From: Diogma glabrata
Taxonomy: Eukaryota > Arthropoda > Insecta > Diptera > Cylindrotomidae
Assembly (NCBI GenBank): GCA_963693315.1
Contig: OY856188.1
Span: 245,811,926 to 245,875,925, forward strand
Reading direction: 5' to 3'
Length of the DNA stretch: 64,000 bases
Shown here: piece after piece, positions 1 through 12,126 of the stretch
Position numbering within the stretch: position 1 is the first letter of the stretch
How the letters are laid out: each line of letters starts with the position of its first letter
Notes under the pieces: generated by a model
Databases searched by the model: none
What the model was told of the DNA's origin: nothing
Seen by the model: the letters and a program-made list of their open reading frames with translations, nothing else
Made by a program: the position numbers and the translations under genes

Positions 1-75
1 CATCTTCTTTTATTTTTGTATAAAACTCTGGACATGTCTCCTTCCAGTTGAATTTTACCATCAATTGTGCCCGAA

Positions 76-275
76 NNNNNNNNNNNNNNNNNNNNNNNNN
101 NNNNNNNNNNNNNNNNNNNNNNNNNNNNNNNNNNNNNNNNNNNNNNNNNNNNNNNNNNNNNNNNNNNNNNNNNNNNNNNNNNNNNNNNNNNNNNNNNNNN
201 NNNNNNNNNNNNNNNNNNNNNNNNNNNNNNNNNNNNNNNNNNNNNNNNNNNNNNNNNNNNNNNNNNNNNNNNNNN
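76..275. other. Assembly gap of 200 Ns
   Basis: A run of exactly 200 undetermined bases, which is a common placeholder length for a gap of unknown size. Open frames that appear to run across it are artefacts. Confidence 0.99.
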
Positions 276-625
276 AAAAATTTTTGTTTCTAAAATTAGG
301 GTTACTCAATTGTAACAGCCAAAATGACGATGTGTTCGATAACTGTACGGGAAGTGTGTCAAAAAAAATCGTCAAGTATGTCAAAACAAGGAAATATGCC
401 TATTTTTTTGCTTAAAAACGTTCATTTTAAGTGATTGCGAATAGGAACATTGAATTTGGAGAAATTTTGATGGTCAGTATTGGTATGTGAAACCAAAATC
501 TAGATTATTGCGTGATAAGTTTGTCAAAAAAATGTTGCCAAGTGTGTCAAAAGAATGATTTTCATTTTACTTAATTTTTTGGAACAATATGAAATTAATT
601 ATTTGTTTGACATGAAATGTTATCG
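276..625 (-). repeat. Dispersed repeat with GTGTGTCAAA motifs, copy A
   Basis: The segment from about 276 to 625 matches the reverse complement of about 62260-62660 by eye at roughly 75-80%. Shared blocks include GATAACTGTAC, TTCATTTTAAGTGATT, GGAACATTGAATTTGGAGAAAT and several GTGTGTCAAAA stretches. The repeat is non-coding and its family is not recognised. The left part is cut by the assembly gap, so its true end is unknown. Confidence 0.75.
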
Positions 626-647
626 AACATGAAATTGGACATGGAAA

Positions 648-845
648 TTTTTGATTTTGTTATAACTTTTGGAATATTTTAAAAATTTTTGAATTTGTGG
701 AAAAAGTTTAAATTTTTGATTTTGTAATAATGTTTGGAATGTTTTTAGAACTTTAAAAAAAGCTTAAATTTTTTATTTTATTTTAATTTTTAGAATATTT
801 TTTGAATTTTGAAAGAACCATGAATATTTGGTTTTGTAATATTTT
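648..845 (+). repeat. Degenerate AT-rich tandem repeat
   Basis: About three diverged units of roughly 60 bp, each containing a variant of TTTTTGATTTTGTAATA followed by GGAATRTTTT. Low complexity, no coding sense. Confidence 0.4.
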
Positions 846-2165
846 CTTGAAACGCTAAATGGAGAGGTTTTTGAGTAGTTTGCTGAGTGTTTCATCTTTT
901 CACTAAGTTATATTAATTTATGATCTGTTATAATTTTCCGGCACTTATTAATATTTCGTGTTAGTTTTGTAATAAATTTCTAAACAGAAATAAAAAAATA
1001 TTTATACTTTAACAAAGAGTTTTATGTTTGATATTTATCGCTGCCCAAAACTAAAAGCAATGTCCTCATAAAAGTTTTTTGCCGAAAACTATATCAAAAT
1101 CCTTAATGCAGACCGAAGTCTTGATATCTCAGAGCTTGAGATTTCAGTTCCTCCATATTTTAATATTATTTTTCCTTACAACAACTATTAGAAAGTATAT
1201 TTTCTTGTCAATGTTTGCTGTTTACAGTCCGGATATAACAGCTTGTGCTTTTGTACGCAACATAACAAATATTGCCTCAATTGTAATTAAACAATGAAAG
1301 TCCTGCATTAATTAGACCGCTCTTTCAGCCGTGTCTGAACGATACAGCTGAAATGCTTTAAGCATTGATATCTCCTTTTTAATTATTATTTCTATTATTA
1401 TTTAATCTACTTTCAATTTATCAATTTTGGAAACAGGCACCATTCTACCTTTTCTCTATAGCATTCTATTTTATGGAGATCAACTTTTTGCCAATGATCT
1501 CTAGTTTTTTGAAAAAGTGGAATGTCCGGGCTTATTATAGGCACTTGTTTTATTTTCACTTGAAAAAGACTTTTTTACACCAGCTCGTACATGTGATGGT
1601 TGCAAGCGAAAACAAGTTTTTCTATATTGATTTTTTTCAACGCGCACACATACGATGTGTTTTCGAAGCAGTTATAGTATCACAGCAGAGAATTTGCACT
1701 TTGTCTTGAGTTTTCAATCTAAAATAACATTCCAAGCGTGTCTATAGAATTACTCAGTTTTGGCACAACAATTGTTCTTTGTTTTCGTATGAAATATATT
1801 ATATTAAAAAACAATATATTATACAACAATACTATACGAGAGCTTTTGAAGGAAGGATTTGAAGGAAGTTTTGGGTTACGTTTTATGTATATTTTTTGTT
1901 TAGAACTACCTAGTTCGACGGACATTTTTATTTTTCAAGAAAAATTCGTATAACCGACAAGACATTTAGAAATTATAAGCACATCAAAACAGGTATGCGC
2001 GCTAAAGTACACAATCAAGTATTGAGATGTTTAGGTCCAAGTCGGCACGGGTTACTGTTATTTAAATTGCATGAAATTTTTTTTACAGTTGTTTTGACAT
2101 AAAAGAAAAAAAGTTAAAGGGTATGCGTTAAAAAAAAACAATTTTAATTTTTCAGAGACACCCTA
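846..2165. other. No gene recognised
   Basis: AT-rich sequence with only short open frames of biased composition. I see no protein motif, tRNA or terminal inverted repeat. Confidence 0.6.
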
Positions 2166-2657
<492 letters not shown>

Positions 2658-2977
2658 ATGAATGTTTGTTTGTTCGTATTTGATGATCTCCGAAGCCACT
2701 GCACCTATTTGAAAATTTTTTTCTCTATTTGAAAGCTACATTATTTCAGATGAACAAAGGCTATATATTATGTATATAAATGGAACCCCAGGGCCCTTAT
2801 AATTATCTTAAGTGATTTTGCCTAAATATTGTTAATTATTTTAATTGGGCTTTTTTAAATATAGTTTTATACACTTGGTTTGCTTTGATCAATGTTTTTT
2901 ACGTTGAACATAATTTTATGAAATTGAAAAATGAAAGTATAATCAGAAAAACAATTACATTTATATATCAAAATTAT

Positions 2978-3575
2978 ATATAGAGCAATTCCATCCCAAA
3001 GTGGTCACTTTTAGCTAAAATCTGTCCATTAAGTTTTGTTTTGCCTAAAACTATTTTCATTCGGTAGAGTATCGAAAATGGTTTGGTAAAAATTTTTTTT
3101 TTGTTTCGAGAAACCCTTGGTTATCCTGTGCTGGTATGGTCTAAAATCGCGAACTGTGCTTACTCGCGTATCTTGAAAAAGTAACCATTTCTGAACGGCT
3201 GAATCGATTTTGACGGCAGTAGGCGCGTTTGTAAGCATAAACATAGTAATTTCAGAGAAAATATTTATCTGAGCATGTTTTCATAGAATATCTATGAGAA
3301 AATTGGAAAATGGTCAGAAAAATCGTCATTTGACATAGCCTGAACTGAAATTTTGCCCATTAAAAAAAAAAAAAAACTTCCATATATTAGCTTTTTAGTT
3401 TCCAAGTATAAAAATATTTCTCGTTCTCAAGTAATGATTTTTTAAAATTTTGTCCTACATAATAGGGTTCTTTATATGAAGCTTTAATCCAAATTTCACG
3501 CTCTTAAACCTTAATAAACTAAAATCCAAAGACAAACATCTTGAAAAAGATAAAAACGAACTATTAAAATACTTT
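2978..3575 (+). repeat. Left inverted arm of the 2.25-kb element
   Basis: Pairs with 4632-5224 on the other strand. The best conserved part is about 3330-3530, including blocks such as CTTGGAAACT and GAACGAGAAATAT in reverse complement. Confidence 0.8.
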
Positions 3576-4201
3576 TTTTTAATGAAAAAAATAAAATAAA
3601 TTAATTCATTAATTAATTAAACCACTTAATTTAAACACTAGAATACTTATTTGCATATTATTTTTTTTTTAATTTTTTTATATTAAATTACAATTTAAAC
3701 CCAGCACCAAAATATAGTAGTATAAATATAATGAAAAAAAAGGAAAAAAATATTAGAACTAAAAAAACAAATCTTATTTATATTAAACTAACTGTTTTTG
3801 AATCAACTGAATAAAAAAATCTTTTGACAGTCATTTTATCTTATATATTAATACGCTAACGAAAAATTTTGTGGAGCCTAAGGCTTTTTTATTCGCAGAT
3901 GGATTCATTTCAAATTTTCACTGCTAACTGATATTAATGTTACTTAGATTTTAAAGATTTTTCACACAAATCGGATCATAAATAAAAAAGTTATAGACGA
4001 ATTAAATTTATTTTTGAATTTAAGCGAACAACCCCCATATAATATGGAAGGGGCTTGCCCAAGCCATATTTTTTTTTCACAAAAACGCAACACTTTGTTA
4101 CTTTGTTATTATGTACGACCGTTAAAAGTGTGGAACAAACGTAGATGGAATGAGATTTCTGTTTTTTTTAATCTGCTCTACACAATGAGGCTAATCTTGA
4201 T

Positions 4202-4494
4202 TTTATGAATGATGAAATGAATGGTAATAATGATGGAATGAATGCTGAAGCTGATGAAGAAATGAATGTTGTGAATGTTAATGAATGTCATGAATGCTGT
4301 AATGAACGGTGTTATGAATGGTGTCATGAACAGTGAAATGAATGGTGTCATGAATGGTGTTAATGGTGAAATGAATGTTGTAAATGAAGAAATGAATGAT
4401 GATTTAGAATTGAATGTGGTGAATGATGAAATAGAAATTCCCTTAGTAGTTTTGAGTGATTCCTTCAAGTGTGCTTTGAATGTGATTCCAGGTA
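4202..4494 (+). pseudogene. Asn/Met-rich repeat reading frame inside the inverted-arm element
   Basis: From the ATG at 4202 the frame reads a pattern of MN-x-x units (MNDEMNGNNDGMN, later MNGVMNGVMN). It must shift frame near 4275 to continue as 74 more codons, rich in Asn, Met, Val and acidic residues, with tail IEIPLVVLSDSFKCALNVIP. The last codons run into CCAG|GTAACT, which fits a splice donor. The underlying DNA is a GAATG-type simple repeat, so part of the protein pattern may be only a translated microsatellite. The non-repetitive tail and the donor-like site make a decayed exon plausible. Not recognised as any known family. Confidence 0.35.
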
Positions 4495-4631
4495 ACTAAA
4501 TAAATTTAAACAAATACAAATGCTTTTTACTTTTTTGGACGTAACTATGACAACAAAATAAATAGTTAAGAAGTGACACTCTAAGGTCGTAAATCACAGT
4601 AATAAAGTAACACTTTAGTATATAGGCGAAT

Positions 4632-5224
4632 AAAAAAGCATTTTAATATTTCGTTTTATCTTTTTCAGATGTATGACTTTGGATTTTAGTTTATTAAGGT
4701 TTATGAGCGTGAAATTTGGATTAAAACTTCATATAAAGAACCCATTTTTTTGTAGGACAAAATTTTAAAAAATCATTACTTGAGAACGAGAAATATCCCT
4801 ATTTTTATACTTGGAAACTAAAAAGCTAATATATGGAAGTATTTTTTTTAATGGGCAAAATTTCAGTTCAGGCTATGTAAAATGACAATTTTTCTAACCA
4901 TTTTCCAATTTTCTCATAGATGTTCTATGAAAACATGCTCAGATGAAAATTTTCCTCAAAATTACTATGTTTCTGCTTACAAACGCGACTACTGTCATCA
5001 ATATCGGTTCAGCCGTTCAGAAATGGTTGTATTTTCAAAATACGCGTGTAAGCACACTTCGCGATTTTTGACCATACCAGCACAGGATAACCAAGCGTTT
5101 CTTGGATCAAAAAAAAAGTTTTTACTAAACCATTTTGGATACTCTACCTAATGGAAATAGTTTAAGGCAAAATAGAATTTTGATGGACAACAGGTGATCG
5201 CTTTGGGGTGGAATTGCTCTATAT
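4632..5224 (-). repeat. Right inverted arm of the 2.25-kb element
   Basis: Mirror of 2978-3575. Its divergence from the left arm is spread evenly, so the two arms have been mutating separately for some time. Confidence 0.8.
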
Positions 5225-5689
5225 TGAGATTCATAATTTTGTAAATTTTTTAATCTACACCAATTATGTTGTTGGTTTGCAATTTTATGTAATACATGTT
5301 TTTAAAACTAAGTGAAGATAGTTGATGATATCGATTATATCGATTTAAAACTCAAAATTAGGAAATAGAATTTGCACAAATACTATACATAGAAGCAAAG
5401 CAAAGATGTATAATGAAACACGGATAGCAATCGTGATGAACAAACTAACTAAAAATGGTGGCAGTTAGTCGGCACCACGTTTGCAATAGCGATTGGCGAA
5501 GGGTAACAATACTTTTATACCAACGAATTTAATATATCTTCCCGCCCGCAGGAACATATTTAAAATTTGAAATTTTGGATCTATGGGTGTGACAACCCCG
5601 TGTACTTTAGTACCTGCTATTGGCAAATCAGTTAACGTGAGCTATTTTATACCACTAGCGATGGCAGTAGATGTCACTGATATAAGGGG

Positions 5690-5790
5690 ATAAGTGATAT
5701 TTTACAACACATAAGAATCTTTTAAGAGCAAGGTCCCACAACAACATGCTTTTAAGGTGTTAAGGACGCAATTTTTTTATTTTTTCATAT
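5690..5790 (-). mobile_element. LINE-tailed short element, copy a
   Basis: The minus strand carries the block TTGTTGTGGGACC followed by CTTAAAAG and TATGTGTTGT. This block also forms the last codons and 3' UTR of the LINE at 16.5-18.9 kb. Here it is preceded by TTGCGTCCTTAACACC, which is absent from the LINE. It lies head to head with copy b, about 200 bp away. No poly(A) end is seen. Confidence 0.65.
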
Positions 5791-5984
5791 TTTTTTTAAA
5801 GAAAGAACTTTTTTTGATTGCTCGTACAAATGAGCTTCTATATAACTATTATATATGCTGGATTGAGGAAAACAATGCATTACATGATCTTGTTATATGC
5901 TTCTAGCACTAGATAGGATAATTAATAAGCCAATTCTAGCTTTGTTCCTGCAAATTTGAAAAAAAAAAGTATTTTATTTGTATT

Positions 5985-6190
5985 TTATCCTACCTATTAT
6001 GAAATAGTGCCCTATGTCGAACATTATTATGTGAAAGGATTTATTATTTAGTTTTCCATTCTTTAAAAAGAACGTAAAAAACGAAACAAAAAAAAGTTTG
6101 CGTCCATCAACGTCCTAAAAAGCATGATGGTGTGGAACCTATAGGTCTTAAAAGGTTTTTATGTGTTGTTGTGACACACATTGTAATTCC
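5985..6190 (+). mobile_element. LINE-tailed short element, copy b
   Basis: Plus-strand copy. It has a 5' part shared with the copy at 55.9-56.1 kb (CCTATGTC, GGATTTAT, TTAGTTWTCC), then TTGCGTCCATCAACGTCC, then the LINE-like tail TCTTAAAAGGTTTTTATGTG and TTGTTGTGACACA. The 5' part is not from the LINE, so this behaves like a SINE that borrowed a LINE tail. Confidence 0.65.
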
Positions 6191-6199
6191 AAATATGTC

Positions 6200-9100
6200 A
6201 AATACTATGGAATTGCACAAATTTTTTTGAAATTTTCGGTAAAAAATGATGAACAATGTCATTGCTACAATTTTAAATGAAAAATTTGAACCGGAAGATG
6301 AACCGTGTTACCACTTTTTATTTATTATTTGAAATCAGAAACATAACAATATGCGCAATTAAATATTTATATTGTTTAAATAATATAAACATAATTTATG
6401 GTGGGAATAAATTTTATCACGGTATTTATTAACTTATAAATAGTAAAAGTTAAACATTTTTTTATTTTATAATTATAATAATTATATGAATATTATAAGA
6501 ACTGAATCTAAAAAATTATGGTGCAAATTATGAAATTTTTTGCAATCCATACAATTTCGACCGATCTAGTTTCGAACCAATGAGAAAATTTTAAACTTTA
6601 AAAAAGTTTATCACTCTCATCAGGGTTAGCCGACTAGATAAACTACCAAAAACTGTCAACGCTAAATATAAACCAAAACTTAGTTTACAACTCTAGCGAA
6701 GTATAAAAAGTGTCTGTTTATATAAAATCTTCACATGCAGTTACTAGATAAATTTAGTACATCATAAAACTGCTCCTAGCATTGGGACAAATAAAGTTTT
6801 CGGAGGGGTACAGTAGATCATTAGAGTGCGGTTACTGTGAGATCGAACTCCGACTATCTTAACCCAAAAAAAATCAAACTAGCCAGTGGTGGTACATATT
6901 TAATTTTTACATACCGACAGGACTTGTCAGTTTAAAAAAAAAATCATAAACTTCCATAAACTTTATGAGCTAGTTGAATGTATTCGTATGTGTTACTTTA
7001 TCTTTCAGATTAATAATATTTGTTTTATTACTCAAAATCTATTAAAAAAACAGGCTCCGACTTTTAGGACTGATAAAGCAATATAAAAATAAAATTGTTG
7101 CCAATAAATATTTCTCCATCGTTTCAAACAATAAAACATGTAATAAAAAAGCGATAAATTGCTCCAGCAAAATCTCCTGTCAATAATTTTATCATTTATT
7201 GCATCTTAACGAAAAGTGTATAAAATTGATGTGGACAAAGCAAATCTTCTACTTTTCACTAATCTTTTTATTCAATTTCCATTGTTGTTCTTTATTATTT
7301 TATATTCGTTTACATTCAACATCCTTTCATACATAGAACATGAAAATCTTTTCTTTATTCTCTACAAAATATTTAATCTTAAGTGGTTTCTTATAAAAAT
7401 TTGTTCATTTTGGTTTCAATAACTTTTGATTTTTCACTTTCATGAACATTTATAATAACGGATATAAAAGCTTTTCATACTCAAACAATCTTTTATAATA
7501 CAAAATGTAGACTCCTTTTAATGCGGTTGATATTTGTTTAGATTATTTTCATTAATAAATGAAAAAACTATGAACATACAATACAAAACACAAAAGTTAA
7601 ACAAAAAATCATAGAACCAGAAGAGGATGATATAATCAGAAAAGGGTTAGTTTAAAATTATTCCATAAGCTTTTAGTTATCATTTTTCCACAAAAATAAA
7701 TTTGATAGTTATCTTGCCTAAGTTTTTTTTTGTAGTTTATAACATATGTAGCTTTAATGTGTGATAAAAATTTTATGCACAGATTAGCTTTATGTTAAAA
7801 AAACTTTTTTTTATTAAGTAAGGTGTTGTTTTCTGATTATTTATATTTTGATCCGTCTGCTTGTAATTAGTGAAGAGCCCTAGAGTATTTTTGAAATTAG
7901 ACACCATACTAGTCAAAACGGTTAACGTCAACTCCACAAAACAAATAAACTATCCCAATAACCCTTTTTATATTCTGATAATCTCATTTTCTTCACAACC
8001 AATACATTTTCTAAATCAGAAGATTAAAATGCTATAAATAATCTAAATAAATTAAATTTTAAATCGAAAAAATCAAAATCTTTTCTCCTGTCCACTTTGT
8101 ACCTTAAAGAGGTAGAATTTACACACATCGTCTTCTTCCCTGACCATATATACACAAAGAAAAAGTGGTTCGTTGTAAATAATCGCAATTTATATTCTCG
8201 CTTTTGTTAGATAAAACAACAAAAAAAATTCACACTAAAACAATAAAAAGGAAAACAATGGAGATTTTAAGAAGATCTTTTTTGGATTTTACAATCTTTT
8301 AAGGAACACAGATAGAGTGAATATTGGTGAAAATAAGCTATGTAGTAAGATTTAATTTTTTTGTGTTTTTCTTAGATATTATCCTACATCAAAGTTAGGT
8401 TTTGTATTATTATATAGTAAGAATTATGGAAAGATCTATGATAAAATTGTCGATGATATGTTTCGTTTGCGATCTTTTGTAAAAAGTATAACAATAGAAA
8501 AAAGAAAACTCGCATACAATTGTTGTGTGAAACAGAAATTTGTCACTGGTCTTTGTAACGAAGTAGTCTGGTGATCAACGAAGCAGTTGTGTAATTTCCT
8601 GATTTAGAGACGAACTACTTTCTCACACACATCAAATTTGCACTGGCGGAGACTTTCATGGATGTTTTCGTTTTTCCTTTCACAATAGTTTCTTATACTC
8701 AAACCCTAATCGCCATCTACATAGCTTCCGTTTAAAAATTGTCCTAAACCAGTTGTGTGCTATTTCCCAATGTAATTTCCTATATTCATCTTACAATCTA
8801 TATAAATCTTACAATCATTATTAATCAATAATTTTTTTCATGCAGTTTCCTATTTTAACACCCGGTGGTTGTAAGAATTCTTTAGTGGGTACAATAAAAC
8901 GAAAACTAAACGAAATTTCCCTAAGTTGGATTCGCTCTGTTTCCAAAAACATACGAGGAATCAATTAATGGATTACGTCTCGTTCATCTTAGTGTCATGA
9001 ATTTTTTTTGAGTTACCTGTGTTTCGTTTTATAGAATGTAAATTTTCTACAATCGTTTTGTAATGGATGTTTCTGTTTATAATACCCTTCCAATTTTATT

Positions 9101-9955
9101 ACATGCTAATAGTGAAGACACTTTTAGTGAGTACACGTATTTAACGAAAAAAATGATCAATAAACAGAATTATCGTGTTTATCGGTTTGTTGAGGTGTAA
9201 AAACGGAGTTTTTGTTTTGTTATAACTACGTGGTTGAAGACAGGATTTTCTCTCTTACTTCGACTATTTGTCTGACAAATATCATCTGTTTTATTTTGAG
9301 GTCGGACATCTTTTGTTTTGTTTTATTCATGCTGGTGTTGTGAATTTCGGAAAAAAAATAGCCAAATAGAAAAATTATGGAAAATCAACCAAATCGGGCA
9401 GGCAGAAAAACCATTCACGGTTGCTGGGGGAATTGTTTTCTTGTTACATACGAGGTGGATGGAAATAACCCACACGGAGACCTATCGTTGTTCTTTTTTC
9501 TGGAATGGATATCTGGGTGTGGCCTGGATGGATTAATTAGGAAATCAACCTGTGAGTATAAGTAGATTAATTTGTTTATGCTATATACGTGAGACAGAGT
9601 ATAATTCATTGCTCGGTTGCCACCCATGATCAGTATATATACATCGAATAATCAGATATCGCGAGATCCAGCAACACCTAAAACCAGTCAAATTGATCTG
9701 GAAATTAAAACAAACAACAAAAAGTGTCTGTTAAATATCTATTCACTCACGCGATATAAAATAATAAAAAAATTAGGAAAAAATATAAATGTTTTTCTGT
9801 TTCGTCGGTGTAATAATAAAAAAAATTTTAATATCTCAAGACAAGAAAGCGAATAGTGTCAAACCTCACTAATGGGACTAGAATTTTTTTTTGTTGTGTG
9901 ATCTAATGGTTAGACAAATTGTGTCGTATCGTCCTAGGATAATATATATTTATTA
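6200..9955. other. No gene recognised
   Basis: 3.7 kb of AT-rich DNA. Open frames near 7.2, 9.3 and 9.6 kb are short, mutually overlapping and without protein motifs. I see no inverted-repeat element, tRNA or retroelement domain. Confidence 0.55.
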
Positions 9956-9959
9956 TATA

Positions 9960-11286
9960 AGCAATTTCACGAAAATTCAACAACGTTTTGACTTGACCCC
10001 TTTTAATTTTGATTATTTTTTGTTTATAGATAGTCTTTGATAAATAAAAAATACAAGTTCTCTTAGAATTTTTTTTTCGACCAGGGGTCTTCACAGGGTG
10101 CCCCTCAATTTTTGTTATTTTATGATGTGAGTGCATTTTGACGAGCGATTGTAGAAAAACTACTCAATCGATTTTCATAAATGATATGTCGTTGAATAGG
10201 TATTAGAACAAAGTTTTTAAAGTTACGGTGTAACGTAAGAAAAAAACGGTGTAATTGAAAAAAAGATGGCATAGCCTTTTTTTTTTTTTTTTTAAACTAA
10301 ATTGAAGCTTATTTTATATCTAACAACTTGTGAAAGTTAAGGACTAGCATAATTTTTTGTTTTGGAGATAAAATTCGTTGTGCATATGACAGTCGGGAAT
10401 CAGTTTTTTTTTTGTTCTGAAGGCAAATTATAAAAATGGCGATTTTTAGATTCAGATTATTTTTTTATGTTAAATATCAAATATTTTATTATTAAATGAA
10501 CTTTTTAAAAAGCAATTTCAGTCAAGTTCAGCAAAATTTTGCGACATTTTGACTCGACCCTTTTTAATTTGGTTTATTTTTAGTTTATAGATAGCCTTTG
10601 ATAATGAAAAATACGGCTTCAAGTAGAATTTTTTTAAATATAGACCAAAATAAACCAAATTAAAAAGGGTCGAGTTAAAATGTCGCAAAATTTTGCTGAA
10701 CTTGACTGAAATTGCTTTTTAAAAAGTTCATTTAATAATAAAATATTTGATATTTAACATAAAAAAAAATCTGAATCTAAAAATCGCCATTTTTATAATT
10801 TTCCTTCAGAACAAAAAAACTGATTCCCGACAGTCACATGCACAATGAATTTTATCTCTAAAACAAAAAATAATGCTAGTCCTTAACTTTCACAAGTTGT
10901 TAGATATAAAATACGCTTCAATTTAGTTACAAAAAAAAAAGGCTATGCCATCTTTTTTTCAATTACACCATTTTTTTCTTATGTTACACCGTTAAAAATT
11001 ATTTCAAAAAATTAACAGTGTACATTTTTAAAACTTTGTTCTAATACCTATTCAACGACATATCATTTATGAAAATCGATTGAGTAGTTTTTCTACAATC
11101 GCTCGTCAAAATGCACTCACATCACAAAATAACAAAAATTGAGGGGCACCCTGTGAAGACCCCTGGTCGAAAAAAAATTCTAAGAGAACTTGTATTTTTT
11201 ATTTATCAAAGACTATCTATAAACAAAAAATAATCAAAATTAAAAGGGGTCAAGTCAAAACGTTGTTGAATCTTCGTGAAATTGCT
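9960..11286. mobile_element. 1.33-kb near-perfect palindrome (foldback element)
   Basis: Termini are AGCAATTTCACGAA and its reverse complement. The arms (about 9960-10580 and 10645-11286) match at an estimated 96%. The main difference is an extra ~35 bp in the right arm near 10990-11025. The spacer is only about 60 bp. Each arm also contains a diverged direct repeat: the outer ~115 bp (9961-10075) resembles the inner ~120 bp (10513-10635), both containing TTTATAGATAGYCTTTGATA. A short frame starting MHSHHKITKIEGHPVKTP is mirrored in both arms but is not recognised. No transposase is seen, so this is a non-autonomous foldback or MITE-like element. Confidence 0.85.
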
Positions 11287-11289
11287 CAT

Positions 11290-11764
11290 ATATGTATTCT
11301 TACGTGTCATAAATTAGTGAACAATTATGCGAGTCTAAATAATGTCAAATCTAATACAGCAAACTTTTTATAAGTGTAGTAAAACGTAATTAGATTTTAT
11401 TGGATTACGATTCATTAGTGTCAAAATAAGTTAATTAACTTCTTTTATATATAAGTGTAGTACAATTTATTTAGCTGATAATGATTTCCTTTTGTTTAAT
11501 TAACGTCAATCAAACACAGTAAACCTGTATTAGGAACTTTGTAAACATAATACTATTTTAGTGCATCATATAATATTGTAGTGAATAATATAATATTTTA
11601 GTGACTAATTGAGGCGGTTTAATTAATAGAGGTCTAGGACTGTAAACTTATTTTTTTGTGTATTATTACATGCCCATGAGTAGTATGATCTCATGTTAAT
11701 AAACAGTTCTAATCGCGTAGTGATAACTACCCAAAAGGAATAATTTATGCATGAATTGATAATA

Positions 11765-11833
<69 letters not shown>

Positions 11834-12042
11834 AGTCTAAAGTATCATACTTACTTCTATAAAAGCCAAATACATAGCATAAATCTCATGTTTAGAAAAC
11901 CTGATATATGTTTTATAAAATAAATGTTTAAAAACTGAAAAAGGACCTAATTGCTGAAGTTAAAGTTTTATTTGGGAGATTAAAACAAGCAAAACTAAGA
12001 ATATCAACAACCAATTACTTAATAATTTGTTTATGCGGATTC
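11290..12042. other. No gene recognised; contains a TA microsatellite
   Basis: AT-rich spacer between the palindrome and the minus-strand LTR element head. Only the TA tract at 11766-11828 stands out. Confidence 0.6.
11766..11828. repeat. (TA)n microsatellite, 63 bp
   Basis: Pure TA repeat. Confidence 0.97.
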
Positions 12043-12126
12043 TTAATATGGTTGAACTGGTCGAGAGGAGGGGGGAGATGATGTGTTAAAACCAAAGGAG
12101 TTAGGAGTAGGGTCTGGACTAGCCAT
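12043..12126 (-). pseudogene. Gag N-terminal stub of LTR element copy 1
   Basis: 27 codons beginning MASPDPTPNSF and ending PVQPY then TAA. The start follows GACTCACCTC, a context repeated at the other heads (GACTCACCCT before the ATG at 37902; GACTCACCTC before the degenerate start at 54993). Pro/Ser-rich N-termini are common in gag proteins. Assignment rests on position and on similarity among the four copies, not on a conserved domain. After the stop the sequence no longer resembles gag. Confidence 0.4.

Larger units (their letters stand above)
2978..5224. mobile_element. 2.25-kb element with ~0.6-kb terminal inverted repeats
   Basis: The outer ends are mirror images: left end TATAGAGCAATTCCATCCC and right end the reverse complement of TATAGAGCAATTCCACCCC. 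The inverted arms (2978-3575 and 4632-5224) match by eye at roughly 85-88% with small indels. Flanks are TA-rich, so a TA or TATA target duplication is possible but cannot be separated from the terminus. The 1.05-kb centre is AT-rich and holds one gene-like repeat frame. No transposase motif was recognised, so the class (Tc1/mariner-like, Foldback-like or other) is open. Arms of this length are unusual for a simple MITE. Confidence 0.8.
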
